NCBI GenBank assembly: GCA_961205875.1
Contig: OY540822.1
Span: 4,032,501 to 4,096,500 of the forward strand
Direction: 5' to 3'
From: Sialis fuliginosa
Taxonomy: Eukaryota > Arthropoda > Insecta > Megaloptera > Sialidae
Length of the DNA: 64,000 nt
Position numbers and translations under genes: made by a program. Position 1 is the first letter of the stretch. Every line of letters starts with the position of its first letter. Of the stretch, positions 31,201-42,812 are shown one piece after another. Below the pieces are notes generated by a model, which was given only the letters and a program-made list of their open reading frames with translations, did not search any database and was not told the DNA's origin.

Positions 31201-31800
31201 AAATCTATTTTAGTAGATATAATTCTAATAATAATAGATAAAAAAAATTGTAATAATCTATGTTCATAAATGTATTAATTATAAAATATATTCATTCTTG
31301 TTCCTGCAACTGATCAGTTAATTTACATATTGAAACCTACGACAACAGATTGGCGCAGTCGGTATTAGAAAAGTAAAAACGTGGTCGATATTTTTTGATA
31401 ATTATCTATAATTATCATGTCGATCGGAAGAATTGACAATTTTAATATTAAAACAGGAAGAAGGAAACAATATATGCAAAGAGTGGAACAATATATAAAA
31501 GTGAATAAAATTTCAGAAGATTTAAAAGTAAGTGCTTTATTATCAACGGTCGGAGAAGACACATATGATTTAATGTGTGATTTTTGTCACCCAGTTAATC
31601 AAGAAAATAAAACATGGGAAAATTTAGTGAAGATAGTGCTGATCATATAAATCTCACATCTTCAGCAATTGCTGGTCAAATGAGTAACGAAACGTTAGCC
31701 GAATATGTACAAAATTTAATAAAAAATTGTAGAGCATATACACAAATTTTAAGTCAAAATAAGTATATATTAACACCTTGGTTTTGGCCAAAGAAACCAT
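31190..31800 (+). mobile_element. Errantivirus fragment inserted in the Tigger gene: LTR end, PBS, gag
   Basis: The sequence before 31350 has LTR-like AT-rich composition, and the LTR should end next to the primer-binding site TGGCGCAGTCGGTA (31351-31364). The LTR start is not identifiable. A gag piece follows and stops at about 31800, where Tigger coding sequence resumes. The 3' part is therefore missing, by deletion or incomplete insertion. Confidence 0.65.
31417..31800 (+). pseudogene. Errantivirus-type gag fragment
   Basis: From ATG 31417 the frame encodes the start of a gypsy Gag capsid (YMQRVEQYIKVNKI; KVSALLSTVGEDTYDL; ENKTWENLVK). A frameshift at about 31625 moves the continuation (MSNETLAEYVQNLIKNCRAY) to the next frame. 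It differs from the gag at 32936, so two gag families lie side by side. Confidence 0.7.
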
Positions 31801-32161
31801 AGGTATGGGCTATTGATAATCAGCTACCCATAACAAACGAGGACCTTGAACATAATGCGTGTGTTGATGATGGTGTCGCCACATGCGAAAACCGTCGGAT
31901 GAAAACATTGTGCAAAATATCATCGCCAACAGCCAAGATAGCGACGGTGACGATCACGAACCGGAGGAGACTTATTCGACGCCCAGTGCGTCTGAAGCTC
32001 TTAAAGCTACAGAAACGCTCAATATGTTTGTTCAAACTAACTTTGATGATGATGATTGTTATGAAAAGTATGATGTCACGTATTCACAATGCTGTACGAA
32101 GTTCTTACTATCGAACAAAAATCGGTCACAAAATAAAATTACAGACTTTCTACGTCAGTAA
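31800..32161 (+). pseudogene. Tigger/pogo transposase, C-terminal part
   Basis: This is the tail of the gene begun at 30390: LPITNEDLEHNACVDDG, then after a frameshift near 31880 PSDENIVQNIIA, STPSASEALKATETL and the end motif KITDFLRQ with TAA at 32159. These are standard Tigger C-terminal blocks. The interruption by a gag fragment dates that insertion after the Tigger element. Confidence 0.8.
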
Positions 32162-32289
32162 ATACACATTTACATGCATAGAATGTAAGTTAAGGTACCA
32201 TAACCGGATGCAGATAAGCTGACTACCGAGGTTTTCACCAAATATGGTCTCGCTATCAGCAAGGCGCGTGTATTACATAAAATATTCTT

Positions 32290-32474
32290 AAAATAGAAAT
32301 ATGAAGATAACCAATTAGTATATAAGCTTTGTATTCAATAATTGTAAAAAAAATATTGGTATTGAAAAATAGTATATCTTTGTAAAGTATCATTATACTA
32401 GTCACAAATTGTATTTGATTTTTTAAAAACCTTCTTTCCGGAAGCTGCAACGTAACTGGTGCAGTCGGTAGGAT
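32290..32474 (+). repeat. LTR end and primer-binding site of errantivirus 3
   Basis: AT-rich LTR-like sequence with TATATAAGC (about 32320) ends at GCAACGTAAC, followed by TGGTGCAGTCGGTAGGAT (32457-32474), a one-base variant of the site at 4823. The LTR start is not identifiable and no partner LTR is in the window. Confidence 0.65.
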
Positions 32475-32935
32475 TGTCTAACGAAAATCGACTAAAATCG
32501 CGAGATTCGGTCTATTTTAACAGTTTATAGACAATAAAGAAATTAAAACAAAGTGGTTCCAGAAGAAGAGAGAGATCATTTTACAAAGAATCAGAGCCGA
32601 GGACAACATCGCCAAAGTTCAGCAAAACCCAGAACTAGGACAGCATCACCGAAGTTCAGGAACTGTTTGTCGACAAAATAGCAGATACCAGAACAAGTAG
32701 AATTAAGAAAATGAAAACGATCGAGATATTAATGTAAGTTCAGAAAATTACTTTCCTTATAAATAATCCTAAGAGAATAAGAAATCATTTTCATTTCTAA
32801 AAAGATAGAAATAAATGTATAGATATCCTTATATGTATGAATAATCAAATAGCAAATAATTAATGCTGAATGTCAATTTCAGAAATCGATATAAACGAAT
32901 TAACAAATAAACTTAATACAATAACGATCTCAAAA

Positions 32936-34223
32936 ATGGCAACCCAAGCCCTATAAATTATCAACTATTAAAATTATATGTAGATACTATTCCTCACTAT
33001 GACGGAAACCCACACACGCTAAATATCTTTCTAGACAACTGCGAAAGCTTAATAACTACTTTTGGTAACGAAGACCCATCAGTAAAAAACTTTTTATTCA
33101 TAGCGATATTAGGCAAATTAACAAGACGAGCCTTAAGTTTGATTGGTTCGCGTCTAGAATTGAGAACGTGGTTAGAAATTAAAAATTCATTAAAACTAAG
33201 TTTTGGAGACCACCGAAACATAGATTGTTTGGTACAAGACCTAATTGCGTTACATCCCTCCAAAAACGAAACTCCTTTGGCATGAGATGCCGGGATGCAA
33301 GAAGTTTAATAATATCAAAACTAAATAACTTAGAATACACACCCACCGAACGACAAAAAATGATGAAAATCTTGCACTCAAGACCTTTATTAGAGGTTTA
33401 TCAGGACAAATATAAAATAATATTCGCCTAAAAAGTCCCGATAGCCTAGAAAAAGCAATGTCATTAGTAATAGAAGAAGAACATTTTCTCTATAGCCAAA
33501 ATAGAAGTAATTATTTAAATAATCAGAATTTATTTAAACCTATCAATCGTATTCAACCGGCAGCTAACAAAATCTCTCCACAATTGTATCAAAAACCACA
33601 ATACACCTTTTTTCAACTTAATTACCAATCACAAAGACCACAATACACCATTGATCAACCTAGTTACTAACTACAAAGACCAACATTCTTTAATCAAATA
33701 CCTAGACCTCAAATATTTAACCAAACCCCTCAAAATAACACAAATCAATGGAAACCCAATAACTTTCCACAACACACGACACCCATTTTTCAATCAAAGT
33801 CAAAGCCAAATTCGAAGAAACGAACAACGTTTCATGAACCCACAACAAATAAAAAATTTCTATAAACGTCAATCAAACCAAACTAATCATATTAATTACC
33901 CCCAACGAAATACATATAATCCGCAAAATCCATATACACCCGTACCTATGAATATTTCGTCCGAAAATACTAGACAACTTCCAAATAAATTATACTTACA
34001 AGATATAGATTACAACCCCGAAAACCTAGAAACTCTAAACAACGAAAAGTACGAAGACCCACACTATAACACTAATGATTATAATTTCCCAAATGAGAAA
34101 GAAACAGAACCCTATACCGACCCTGATCAATATGACGAAAACAATTTATATAGAGACGATTACACAGATGATGACCCTAACGAAAATTTTCATCAGGACG
34201 AACCAACAGAACCCCCACCATAA
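32936..34223 (+). pseudogene. Errantivirus 3 gag
   Basis: A likely start is ATG 32936, after a leader with a donor-like ATGTAAGTTC (32731). A frameshift follows almost at once. The capsid is read in pieces: HYDGNPHTLNIFLDNCESLI, FLFIAILGKLTRRALSLIGSR, LVQDLIALHPSKNET, then FGMRCRDARSLIISKLNNL and KAMSLVIEEEHFLYSQNRS. The C-terminal part (33651-34221) is rich in Asn, Pro, Gln and Tyr, then strongly acidic. At least four frame changes break it. This is a classic 17.6/gypsy-type Gag without a zinc knuckle. Confidence 0.82.
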
Positions 34224-34800
34224 TCAATTTTAATTTTACAAAAATAAATCTCCCCCACATTTACATACCACAACTTAATGCGAATTTTTTAATTGACCCC
34301 GGTAGTTCTAGAAGTATGATAGATCCAGAGGTAGCATACCAATTTTACAAAAATTATATTCACAAAGAATAATTTAGTATTCAAACAGCGCACGGTATAA
34401 GCTATCATAATGAAGTTATAACCTCCCTGTATTTAATATATTCAAAATTCCAGAAATACATAATTTCCATTTGTTTAAATTTAACAATAAATATGACGGT
34501 TTAATAGGTATAGATCTCTAGACAATTAAAAATGTCCGTAGACCTAAACAAAAAATTGTTAGTATCCCCAAATGCTCAGATTCCCATAATATACGAATCA
34601 GAAGAGCTGACAGAATTGAGAAATCACTGAAAAGAAAATAACTATGTAATTACGGTTCCTCCACGAACGGAACGAGTAGTTAGATTACCCGTAAATGTAA
34701 AAGAAGGCACTGTAGTTTTGAATTACACAAATATAGAAATTTTAAGCATAAAAAAATATTCAACATTGACTACCTACCATAATAAATTCAGGATTAAATA
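34224..34800 (+). pseudogene. Errantivirus 3 protease region
   Basis: Directly after gag a frame gives NFLIDPGSSRSMIDPEVA, the retropepsin active-site region with D-P-G-S where D-T/S-G is expected. Shifted frames continue with PQR-type sequence (IPIIYESEEL; VITVPPRTERVVRLPVNV) typical of the stretch just before RT. It ends abruptly at about 34803, where the dispersed 0.9-kb repeat begins. RT, integrase and env are absent. Confidence 0.75.
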
Positions 34801-34803
34801 TCT

Positions 34804-35697
34804 ATCTATGACAGCTGAATGCAGAAAAAATGTGAAATTTCAAATTTATTTTTTCAAACAATCGTAAATTTGAACAAGAAGCCACTTACGATAGGAGGCT
34901 AATACTTCGTATCTGGTAGCATAATCGGTTTTTCTAAAAGATAAGACCGATAAAGTAAGGAAATTCAATATGGCGGATTTAAGATGGCGGCCATAACCAC
35001 GCAAAAAATGACGATTTTTACAAAGTCAACCGATTTGGACCAAATTTGGTATATAAGAGTTTTCGGGGTCGCTGATCATGAATCTGAAGTCGGATTTGCA
35101 AAATCCAAGATGGCGGACGAATTTTCCAACGTTATAACCCGAAACCCCTTTGCACTGTAATTTGTTGCTACTCGTCGACGTTCACACGTTGATGTTCTCA
35201 CGAAATAGTCACGTTGTGAAACGTCGGCAAATTAACTGAGGTGATGCCAGGGAACTGCAACTTGCAACCCGACGCGGCGTTACCAAGGTTATAAAAGATG
35301 TGACAACAGATTATCGGGCACTGTTTAACTGAACGAGTTCATAGAGAACGTTCAACAATAGTCAATATAACAAACTTAAACATTTTAAATCATTTATTCA
35401 ATATAATCATTTTAATTTTAAATAAAAATAAAATAAAATTGAAGTTATTATTACTATCACAACCTCATTTCAGTCCCAGTGACCTAACAGAAGGTAAGTA
35501 AACAAGTGAAAACTGAACTTACAAGGAAACCCTGAAGTCCCCAAATTAAATACAACTTCACACACGGACGACATCAGGGGTTCTGAGGTAGAGATTAGGA
35601 CTACCTCCTAAGTAACCCTAACACCAAATTTTAACCGATTTACGCTTGATTTTCGGGGTCGCTGATCACGAATCTCTAGTCAGATTTATAAAAACCA
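34804..35697 (+). repeat. 0.9-kb dispersed repeat, copy A
   Basis: It matches 63094-64000 in the same orientation with high identity and short indels. It includes motifs with AAGATGGCGG and TTCGGGGTCGCTGATCA that recur inside the unit, a TATA-like GTTATAAAAGATG (35289), an initiator-like region, and a donor-like AAGGTAAGT (35491). The sub-segment 35163-35489 begins TGTTGC and ends CTAACA, like an LTR, but no target duplication is visible. No protein is encoded. Confidence 0.8.
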
Positions 35698-36216
35698 AGA
35701 TGGCGGATCCAATATGGCGGAAGATATATAGCGAAATTTGTTAATTTGGTTGATTTAGGACTGAAAACTATATGTTTTGGGTTGCCGATTTCGAATCTGA
35801 TAAATAATTTTGACAATAAATAAAAAAACATATTCTGTGGAATACGATGAATTCGTTATTATACTAGCATACGTTTTAATCGAAAAAAATTATTGTACTC
35901 CTTTCATAAAGAAGAGCAAACTATATCATTAATCCGAACTATTCTGACAAAAAAAATTGAAGTAAATAAGTAAATAATAAGCGGTATTAAAAAAACATTG
36001 ATATTTGAAAAATTAAACTTTTTTCTTTGTCTTTTGTCATTTTATTTGTTTATATTATTTTCTCACAATATATTTCTTTATGCAATTACTTGAGAAATTA
36101 CAACTCAATAAAGATATAAATACTGGTCAAGTTTTTTTTGTCAATTGATCTAGCTTGATCAATTTACGAAAAATGTAGTATACTAGTGTTTATTTGAAAA
36201 AAGCACATTCATAATT
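35698..36216. other. AT-rich noncoding DNA upstream of a piggyBac remnant
   Basis: The first 100 bp continue the dispersed repeat family. The rest may be the 5' region of the piggyBac-like gene, but no CCC-type terminal repeat was found. Confidence 0.4.
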
Positions 36217-36240
36217 TTGATTGGAAGATTTTTGACAAAA

Positions 36241-36620
36241 ATGTCAAAACGTAGGAGTTTACAATCAGACGAAGAGAATTCTTTTGAAGGCGAAGAAGAA
36301 AGTTCAGATGATGAAGTTATTAACTGTGTTTTACCACGAACGGAAAATTCTGATATAGAAGGATGTACATATGATGAAGAATCCGACGATCAAATGTATT
36401 TTGCAAATGTTTCTTATAATACAGTTACTAAACACTATACAAGTAAACAAAAAAAATTAGAAGAAAATCATATTTTTTCATGGGTTGAAGGAGAGAAAGT
36501 TTACGAAACAAAAACTTTAGAAAATCGTATACTCTTGAGCGATAACTTGAAAAAGTCTATTAAACAAAAAACACCTTTATAACTTTTTGAGTTAATTTTG
36601 ACAAAAGAGATAAAACAATA
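36241..36620 (+). pseudogene. piggyBac-like transposase, N-terminal remnant
   Basis: The likely start is ATG 36241 (MSKRRSLQ). The N-terminus is very acidic (DEENSFEGEEESSDDE), typical of piggyBac transposases. It then shows FSWVEGEKVYE and, across a TAA at 36580, LFELILTKEIKQY, matching the start of the DDE_Tnp_1_7 domain. Nothing of the catalytic core follows. It belongs to a different piggyBac lineage from the element at 40962-42808, judging by the N-terminal residues. Confidence 0.65.
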
Positions 36621-37070
36621 TGGGAGAAGGAGGCACCTTCGCACAGAGGCAGATTTGAACATGTTGATTTCTGAACGCAGCTTTATGTTAATCTATGCCG
36701 CAACTCCATTTTAATATTGGCAACACTGGCTATGACAAACGTCAAGTCACAAAGCGCTTGTGTTTCGTTGTCAAAAAGAGTTATAACCTGTCGTCGTATT
36801 TATACCGGCGAAGTAAAAAATAAAAATAAATGTTGTAAGGGATTTACAATCACGTGAGTAAAGGTTTCCAACTAATTCTTTCACAAAATTGTGCAGTACT
36901 TATTAGTTTTCAATCAACCTTGTAGTTTTTGCTTGCCAGTTATTTCACATTAAAATGTGCCCCGCCCCCGGCTTAAATGCAAACTTCAAATGTTTTCTAA
37001 TACATGTATTCTAAATGTAATACTTAATTGTAATTAAATGCATCACTAACTGTAATTCATTATTTATAGA
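36621..37070. other. Presumed 5' region of the psq-type pogo element
   Basis: It contains TTGGCAACACTGG (about 36719), a motif also common at hAT ends, and AT-rich leader sequence before ATG 37071. No terminal inverted repeat pair could be set. Confidence 0.35.
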
Positions 37071-37819
37071 ATGGTTAGAACATACAAAAAGAAGCGGGAA
37101 AGTACAATTAATGAAGATGATGTCCAAAATGCTGTTTTATGCGTCATCAACGGAACTATGAAACTTAGAAGAGCTGCAGATGCATATGGACAGACGCCGA
37201 GTACGCTCTTCTATCGAGTTAAAAAATATAAAGAAAACATAGCTCCAAGAAGTGAACTATTTTCAAGTAAATACACTGTTGCTCAGGTATTTACCAATGA
37301 CGAGGAAAAAATGCTTCAAAATTACCTCTTGACAAGATCAAAAATGAACTGTGGCCTTACCTATAAAAATGCAAGATCATTAGCTTTTGAATATGCAACA
37401 GCTCTTAAGGGGGGCGATACATGTAAAAAAAAAAAAAAAATCTATTTTTTTTTTCATAAATCGTTAGATTATCATCTCAAAAATATGCCTGTAAATTTTC
37501 AAAACGCAATTATCATTATTTATATATTAAAAACTCATTTAAGCGCTTCGCCTCAACTCGGCGCTTGAGCGCTATTGAAGTCTGTAACTGAGCGCTCGAT
37601 TCTTGGTACCTGGGTTTCGAATTTACACTCTTGGGGTCTATTGTATGGTCGAACCGGATCAGCAGATGTTTCGAAAATCTTTTGTTTCCCAATTCTAGGT
37701 ATACAACCACTTTATAGTTACCATAAAATACTTAAAACCAGTGTTGCCGTTATTTTAGTTCGGTTTAGTATACTTCTGGCATTCGTTCAGTGCGGAATAA
37801 ATTAATAAGTGAAATCAAA

Positions 37820-39545
37820 ATGCAGTTTTATCCTAAAAATGAAAGAAATTCATCAACTCGTAGTGCAAAACCACGAAAAAGAACGTTCCATGGAAATCAA
37901 CACTGTAATAACGATGAAGATACGGAACCGCAGAGTACAAGTGCGAAAAAACTCTCTGCTGACAAAGATGATGTCCATTACAGTGCGCTTCGAGGCTATC
38001 GGTTTATCGAGTTTTTTACTGTGTTTACAGCATTGTCAGAGATTTTGATATGTCGCGATTGTAAATTACCGGTGAAATTTGAAGAAAGTGGTAACAGAGG
38101 TTTAGGTTTTAAAATCGTCGTGATATGCAAGTGTGGTTTCCGAAACATTTTTTCTGGACCATTAATTAATAATGGATTTGAAGTTAATCGCAGGATTGTG
38201 TTTACGATGCGTCTTTTAGGTGTTGGTAGGGAGGGAATCAACTTATTTTGTAATATGATGGACATTTGTAATGGCATATCTGAAAGTACATACAATGCTG
38301 TCACCTCGCTGTTACACACCTCTACACAGTCATTATTTCAAGCTTCTTGTGTAAAAGCAGTCGGCGAAGAAAAACGTGAGAATGAAAAGCATGAACGGCC
38401 AATCTTAAATTTAAAAGTTTCTGGGGACGGTACATGGAAAAAGCGGGGTTTTAAATCGATGTATGGGGTCACAACCCTTATTGGATATTACAGTGGTAAA
38501 GTAGTTGATTTAGTCGTTAAAAGTAGTTACTGTGCAGCTTGTGTTCGTTGGAAAAGTAAAACTAACACTGAAGAATATCGTGAATGGTTCGAAGAACATG
38601 AACCAAACTGCCAAGAAAACCATCATGGATCTTCTGGTGCTATGGAAGTCGAAGCTGTAAAGGAAATGTTTTCATGATCTGAAGAATTATTTGGTGTCAA
38701 ATACGGAAACTACATTGGGGATGGGGATTCAAAAACCTTCAAAGGAATTCTCGATTTGAATCCGTATGGCGACGAATTTCAAGTTGTGAAAAGTGAATGC
38801 ATCGGCCATGTTCAGAAGAGGATGGGTACTCGACTTCGAGAGACTAAAAAAAAATCACCTGGGAGGAAGAGGTAAATTGACGGAAGCTTTAATTAAAAAA
38901 TTATCGTTATATTACGGATTGGCCATTCGAAGAAACGTTAGTAGTGTGAAAGACATGAAAGATGCGATCATGGCCACTTACTATCACATGTGCTCTACAG
39001 ATGATGAACCAAGACACGAGTACTGTCCATCTGGTTCTGATAGCTGGTGCAAGTGGCGCAAATCTGAAGCTTTAGGGGAAAACCCCAAAAAAATTAAACA
39101 TCCAGCTCCATTACATCCTGATGTTCAAACTCATATTAAGCCGATTATTGACGATTTATCTCGGAATGACTTGCTTCAAAGATGTTTAGGTGGTCACACT
39201 CAGAATGCAAATGAAAGTTATAATTCTACTATCTGGCGACTCTGTCCAAAACATCTGAACTCTGGACTAAAGATCGTAGAAATTAGTGCTTTTATATCTG
39301 CAGGGTTGTTCAATGATGGATTTAACTATATCTTACGAGTTATGAACTCATTGCAAATAGATATTGGACGCCAATGCATGTCCTACAAAGAAAAAGTCGA
39401 TGAACAAAGGGTGAGTCGAGAAAATCGCCGCAGCTCTTTGACGACCAAACAAGCTCGTCAAGCATGTCTACAGGAGCTTGCAAAGAAAAACGAGTTCTAT
39501 GAACGCACCGAAGGACTTCTATATGGCCCTGGAATCGCTGATTAA
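37820..39545 (+). pseudogene. Kolobok transposase
   Basis: From ATG 37820 the frame has a basic N-terminus (RSAKPRKRTFHGNQ), a Cys-rich region (CRDCKLPVKF..CKCGFRN), then the catalytic region with SGDGTWKKRGFKS (first Asp) and, after an in-frame TGA at 38675, YIGDGDSKTFKG (second Asp) and HVQKRMGTRL. An A-run at about 38846 causes a frameshift; the C-terminal part (to 39543) is open, with GGHTQNANESYNS..LWRLCPK-type residues and a basic end. One stop and one frameshift separate it from integrity, so it is a young copy. The TGA replaces a probable Arg CGA, a CpG-type change. Confidence 0.85.
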
Positions 39546-40142
39546 TTGGTAAGCCACTGTAATCATATAGTTTCTGTGTGTCAAAACTTTAAACGCGTTT
39601 TTCTCGAAGCGACTTTTTTTAAATTTGCGGGCGGGATAACTCAAAAAGTTCTCAACCGATTCCAATGAAATTTTCTACACGTCTACTTTATAGTAATAGC
39701 TTCTAGTTGAACCTCAAATATTCCAAAAAAATTTTCAAAAATTAACCCTTTTTACCAAAAAACCATTGAAAAAAATGAGAAAAAATCAAATTTTTTTTCT
39801 GAGGTGTGCCAAATTACGATTTTTTTTACTTTTTTGACTTTTTTTTGGTTTAACTAGAAGATATATGTTTTATAAACACGTACAAACTAATTTTTTTAAT
39901 TTCAGATTACCGTACGAGAAGTGAGAACGCCCGCAAATTGATGTCTTTTTCCAAGAGGGTCTCGGCAGATTCATTTTTACGGCGGCCATTTTGAAAAAAA
40001 AAATAAAATAAAAATTTTTACTTGTACTTTAATATATAATAAATAACCCTACAAAATTTCAAAATGATTCAAGTATTCCTTCCCAGTTTAAAATGTCCTT
40101 AAAAAACGGTAAAAATTAAGGCATTTACATGTATCGCCCCCC
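39546..40142. other. Kolobok 3' noncoding region
   Basis: AT-rich with homopolymer runs, ending in the terminal repeat. No gene. Confidence 0.6.
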
Positions 40143-40961
40143 TTAATAAACGTCCTGCAAAATGGACTGAAAACAAACTGGCAGGCATAGAGTGGATGAA
40201 AGGATTTATGAAGAGGCACAAAAGCTTATCTTTGCTAAATCCTGAGAACACGAGTCTTTCAAGATCCACAAGTTTCAATAAACATAATGTGTCAATGTTT
40301 TACGATAATTACGAAAGGGCTCTGCAGAAGACCCACTTTGGATGAGACCAATATCATGACGGTGGTGCAAGCACCTAACGTGATTGCGCACACCGGTATA
40401 AAACAGGTCAATGTGTGTCAGCAGAGAGGCCAGCTTATAACAATGTGTGCCATAGTCAATGCAACAGGTAATACCATTCCACCTGTTTTCATATTTCCAA
40501 GGGCACGATTTCATGAAGCTATGATTAATGGTGCACCACCAGGAAGCGTTGGTTATGCAAATAGCCCAAAGAGCGGATGGATGACCGGCCCTTTATTTCT
40601 TAAGGTACTGCAACACAAAAAAATTCACAAGATGTAGCAAAGATGACAGAATACTGTTATTATTTGACAACCATGAAAGCCACTATACGTTAGATACAAT
40701 TAATTACTGTCGAGATAATGGTATTGTTGTTGTCACATTCCCTCTCCATTGCACACACCAGATGCAACCCTTAGATGTTGCCGTCAATGGTCCATTTAAA
40801 CAAAAAAATTCAGTAGCACAAAATGATTGGTTGCTCGAACATCCTGGTAGAACTATAACGAAACATGATCTGACAGCCATTGTGACCCCAGCATACAATG
40901 CATCTCATACGCCTAAAAATATATTATCAGGCTTTACACGACCAGGAATATATCCATTTAA

Positions 40962-42808
40962 CCCTGCGGCACCCGCGTGGTCTACAGTTGTAGCCCAGCC
41001 ATTTTGTTTTCTTTGTGTTTTTGTCGTGCGTTGTCAGGGGTGAGAGGAGTCTTAGTACCTTCGAGTTATGGCCTTCCATGCACGCTCAGTGTGCACTCGC
41101 ACGGCGCAGAGTGCAGTAGTCTGTGTATTTTTCAATCAAAGTTGTCCGGGCTACACTTGTAGCCCGCGCGAGTCTTGGTGCTATGAGCGACACAAAGCGT
41201 ATGCATTTGTGCAATGAAGATATTTTGGCTGCTTTGAATGACTTTGATAGTGATGATGAGCCAGACGATGTAGAAAATGATAGTGATGATGAGGAGAGTG
41301 ATTTTATTGAAGAAGAGATACATTTCGATGATGAAGATACTGGCTGTCTCGAACCAGAAAATGACCAAGAAATGGAAACTGATGATGAAGATGATACCCC
41401 TCTTGGTCAGTTGTACTTTTCCAGAGATAAGGATAAAAATGTTATGAAGTGGAGGAAAACTCCCTTAGCTCCCCCTAATGTTCGTACAAGAGCTAACAAT
41501 ATAGTCTTACATTTACCAGGCTCGAAACTCGCAGCTCGGAATGCTAAATCTGAGCGTGACTGCTTTGATCTTTTTTTTGATAATCAAATAATTCGATTAA
41601 TTGTCAGTAGCACAAATATTTACATTGCTGCTGTAAAAGAAAACTTTTTACGTGAACGAGATGCACTAGAAACGAATGAAACTGAAATTCGTGCTCTAAT
41701 TGGAATTTTGCTTCTAACAGGTTGCTTAGGTAGTGCCAGAAAAAATTCTAAAGGAATCTGGGATAACTCTCGTGGTTGTGGGGTAGAATTATGTTATTTA
41801 GCTATGAGTCGAAACCGTTTCCATTTTTTGTTGAGGTGTCTCAGGTTTGATGACATCCGCGACCGCAATACAAGGAGAGAAATTGATCGTCTAGCTCCAA
41901 TAAGATAATTTTTTGAAATGGTTGTGAACAATTTCCAAAGGTATTACACTCCAAGTAAGTATTGTACTGTCGATGAACAATTAGTCAAGTATCGTGGCAG
42001 ATGTCCTTTTAAAATGTATATTCCTAGCAAGCCTGGGAAGTACGGCATAAAGATATTTTCACTAGCCTGTGCAAGAACAAAGTACACGGTAAATTTGGAA
42101 ATTTACGCGGGTAAACAACCTGAAGGCCCCTTTCGAGTTTCGCCATCAGCAGATGACGTTACAACTAGAATCTGTGAACCAATTGTAGAAACCAACCGTA
42201 ATGTAACTACTGATAATTGGTTTACCTCAATTCCACTTGCAGAAAAAATTTTTACTGAAAAGAAGTTGACGCTAGTTGGAACATTGAGAGCTAACAGAGT
42301 AGGTATACCTAAAGATCTTAAAGCGAACAAGGACCGTGAGGTGCACTCATCCATGTTCGCACATCATAAACAAAAGACTCTTGTATCTTACTGTACAAAA
42401 AAAACAAGGCTGTTATTCTATTAAGTACAATGCATTCTGATCAGGAAAAAAATCCTGATGACGGTAAACCAGAGATTGTATCTTTTTATAATAAAACAAA
42501 AGTTGGCGTAGATTCAGTTGATCAGATGTGCAATAAATATGATGTTTCAAGGAACACTAACCGCTGGCCAATGGTTAATTTTTTTTTTAAATTACACTAT
42601 TTTTTAATATTAACTTTCACTATTTCAAATAGAAAAAATAAAATAATTATACATATTATGTCATATCTAATATTGCAGTGAATGTAAAAAAATATATAGA
42701 GGTAAACAAAAATTGCATATAGTATTGCGAAAAAAAAAATTGCAGTGGGCTACAGCTGTAGTCCGCGCGAGTGTTCGGATTTTCGTATACCACGCGGGTG
42801 CCGCAGGG
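40962..42808 (+). mobile_element. piggyBac transposon (1847 bp)
   Basis: Inverted ends CCCTGCGGCACCCGCGTGGT are flanked by TTAA (40958-40961; 42809-42812), the diagnostic piggyBac arrangement. Sub-terminal inverted motifs also occur (CTACAGTTGTAGCCC near 40982; GGGCTACAGCTGTAGTCC near 42748; GGGCTACACTTGTAGCCC at 41148). It encodes a damaged transposase. The left flank is the pogo-type gene but the right flank is Polinton integrase; see findings. Confidence 0.92.
41183..42690 (+). pseudogene. piggyBac transposase
   Basis: From ATG 41183 (MSDTKRMHL) an acidic N-terminus (residues 10-85, Asp/Glu) precedes the DDE_Tnp_1_7 domain. A TAA at 41906 interrupts after LAPIR. The same frame then continues with the first catalytic Asp (YCTVDEQLVKYRGRCPFK), the second (TTDNWFTSIPLAEKI) and, after a frameshift in an A-run at about 42400, the third (VGVDSVDQMCNKYDVSRN). 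Sequence degenerates into T- and A-rich runs after 42585, so the C-terminal Cys-rich domain is missing. All three Asp are visible. One stop, one frameshift and a lost C-terminus inactivate it. Confidence 0.87.
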
Positions 42809-42812
42809 TTAA

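Larger units (their letters stand above)
37409..40142 (+). mobile_element. Kolobok-type DNA transposon (2734 bp)
   Basis: Inverted ends GGGGGGCGATACATGTAAA (19 bp) are flanked by TTAA at 37405-37408 and 40143-40146. TTAA duplications occur in piggyBac and Kolobok; the encoded transposase is of the Kolobok (Pfam Mutator-like domain) type. Removing the element with one TTAA restores an uninterrupted frame in the pogo gene, confirming both borders. The 3' noncoding part (39546-40142) is AT-rich with long T and A runs. Confidence 0.87.
37071..40962 (+). pseudogene. psq-domain pogo/jerky-type transposase, split by Kolobok and truncated at piggyBac
   Basis: Part one (37071-37408) begins MVRTYKKKR and has a pipsqueak-type helix-turn-helix (AVLCVINGTMKLRRAADAYG) and a CENP-B-like start. 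The Kolobok element interrupts it at a TTAA; coding resumes in the same frame at 40143 (RPAKWTENKLAGIEWMKGFM). After a frameshift near 40330 the DDE_1 core has LDET (Asp 40341), CAIVNATGNTIPPVFIFPR and, after another shift, LLLFDNHESH (Asp 40666) and MQPLDVAV. It ends at ..TRPGIYPFN, where the piggyBac element begins, and the C-terminus is not found on the other side. The catalytic residues themselves look intact. Confidence 0.83.

Noticed and set aside
36719..37752. hAT element between GGCAACACTG (36719) and CAGTGTTGCC (37741)
   Set aside because: The two motifs face outward rather than inward, and the second lies inside the Kolobok element, so they cannot be ends of one transposon.
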